64,000 nucleotides of DNA from Bacteroidales bacterium UBA4345. GTDB taxonomy: Bacteria > Bacteroidota > Bacteroidia > Bacteroidales > Paludibacteraceae. Below the pieces are notes generated by a model. The model did no database searches. It saw only the letters and a program-made list of their open reading frames with translations, and had not been told where the DNA came from. A program made the position numbers and the translations under genes. Where the stretch lies: contig DGTD01000100.1 of assembly GCA_002396385.1 (NCBI GenBank), positions 100,002 through 164,001 of the forward strand, written 5' to 3'. How positions within the stretch are numbered: position 1 is the stretch's first letter; every line of letters begins with the position of its first letter. This document shows, piece by piece, positions 63,543 to 64,000 of this stretch.

Positions 63543-64000
63543 AGCTTAACAATAAATAGGATAACTACTGAGTCAAGATTCTAGGACTTCAACCGAAATT
63601 TATTCTTGAGTTTAATTAATACAAAAATACAAATTATAACACTAAACGCCAAAATTTATAAGACCTATGGTATGACAAAATATAAACATCGCACGGAAGG
63701 CCATAAATACAATTTGACAAAACAAAAGCTCGGTTAATTGGGACAAATCAGCACAAAAGGAAATATGCAAAGAATTACGAAACCACCATATTTTAAATTC
63801 GTCCACACACTTTTTGTCACGACAATCCGACACCAGACCCAAGCAAATAAGAACACTCAGGAGAACATAACGAACACTAATCTCACACAAAAAAAAGGAT
63901 GGCTTAAAGTCGGATTCTGGAGGTCAAATCATTTCACATAGAACGTCAACTGTTGCGTTTTAGCACATAAAAAACTATTGCTGTCCGCTAAAAAATAAAA
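63543..64000. other. AT-rich right end without a supported gene
   Basis: About 458 bp. Apart from the promoter of the secreted-protein gene, I see no supported feature. Two short overlapping frames (63642-63890 on -, 63738-63941 on +) lack coding character or a recognisable product. Confidence 0.55.
63622..63653 (-). promoter_or_regulatory. promoter of the small secreted-protein gene
   Basis: On the - strand: TTTG (63653-63650), 20-nt spacer, TATTTTTG (63629-63622). Exact match to the Bacteroidota consensus; leader about 73 nt. Confidence 0.78.

Noticed and set aside
63642..63941. Two short overlapping frames at the right end
   Set aside because: AT-rich, on opposite strands, no signal, motif or good start; not supported as genes.
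1..64000. CRISPR arrays, tRNA or rRNA genes, insertion sequences, prophage genes
   Set aside because: I looked through all gaps and found no regularly spaced repeats, cloverleaf-like sequences, transposase or phage proteins.

Overview
The window is ordinary bacterial chromosome from a member of the Bacteroidota, most likely order Bacteroidales. The evidence is the gene set: gliding/type IX secretion genes gldE, gldD and gldG, proteins with both kinds of type IX sorting tail, a large-form IspG, a bacterial serine palmitoyltransferase, several gene families largely confined to Bacteroidota (DUF3822, DUF4294, DUF4296), and promoters of the Bacteroidota form TTTG-N19-21-TAnnTTTG. I cannot place it below order. 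About 62 protein genes are supported. I see no rRNA, tRNA, CRISPR array, phage, insertion sequence or plasmid gene.

Layout. 0-9.3 kb (+ strand): DUF3822 (cut by the window edge), rsmD, folB, mutY, ssb, gldE, gldD, gldG, dnaN and a DnaQ-type exonuclease. 9.6-24.5 kb (mostly - strand): an MTA/SAH-deaminase-like amidohydrolase; a tight nine-gene run lptF/G-like permease-ribBA-pdxJ-exbB-exbD-tonB-tonB2-DJ-1-cvfB; a START-like protein; cysS; an orphan membrane protein; rpiB (+); and a phosphohexose mutase. 24.6-36.0 kb (- strand): yraN, a DoxX/thioredoxin membrane protein, a tiny Cys-rich lipoprotein, DUF4294, a 950-residue type IX cargo protein, a POT peptide transporter, DUF3108, a GT2 glycosyltransferase, an LpxL-like acyltransferase, engB and holA.

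36.06-41.97 kb looks like an accessory insert between holA and an HsdR_N-like gene. It holds three small secreted-protein genes lying between two 53-bp direct copies of the holA promoter/start region, then a 1016-residue BspA-like leucine-rich-repeat protein. 42-44.3 kb (+): HsdR_N-like protein, a coiled-coil membrane protein, recR and a four-helix membrane protein. 44.5-50.7 kb: a MoxR cluster (DUF58, MoxR, DUF4350, DUF4129, SpoIIM on -, RDD on +). 50.8-57.8 kb (- strand): serine palmitoyltransferase, a type IX cargo protein, then a sugar-nucleotidyltransferase, an S41 protease, a small protein, DUF4296, lspA and a DksA-like protein. 58.1-63.0 kb (+): relA/spoT, ispG, thyA. The last kilobase holds one small secreted protein and about 450 bp with no gene I can support.

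How it works together: most genes are housekeeping (replication/repair, isoprenoid, riboflavin, PLP, folate and thymidylate synthesis, stringent response). The envelope theme is strong: TonB/ExbBD energisation, an LPS-type permease and acyltransferase, sphingolipid synthesis, lipoprotein processing, and type IX secretion parts with their cargo. The best candidates for little-described biology are the direct-repeat-flanked cassette with the adjoining LRR protein, the MoxR/DUF4350/DUF4129/SpoIIM/RDD cluster, the duplicated TonB-like protein, and gldG without gldF. None is proven here to be a new system.
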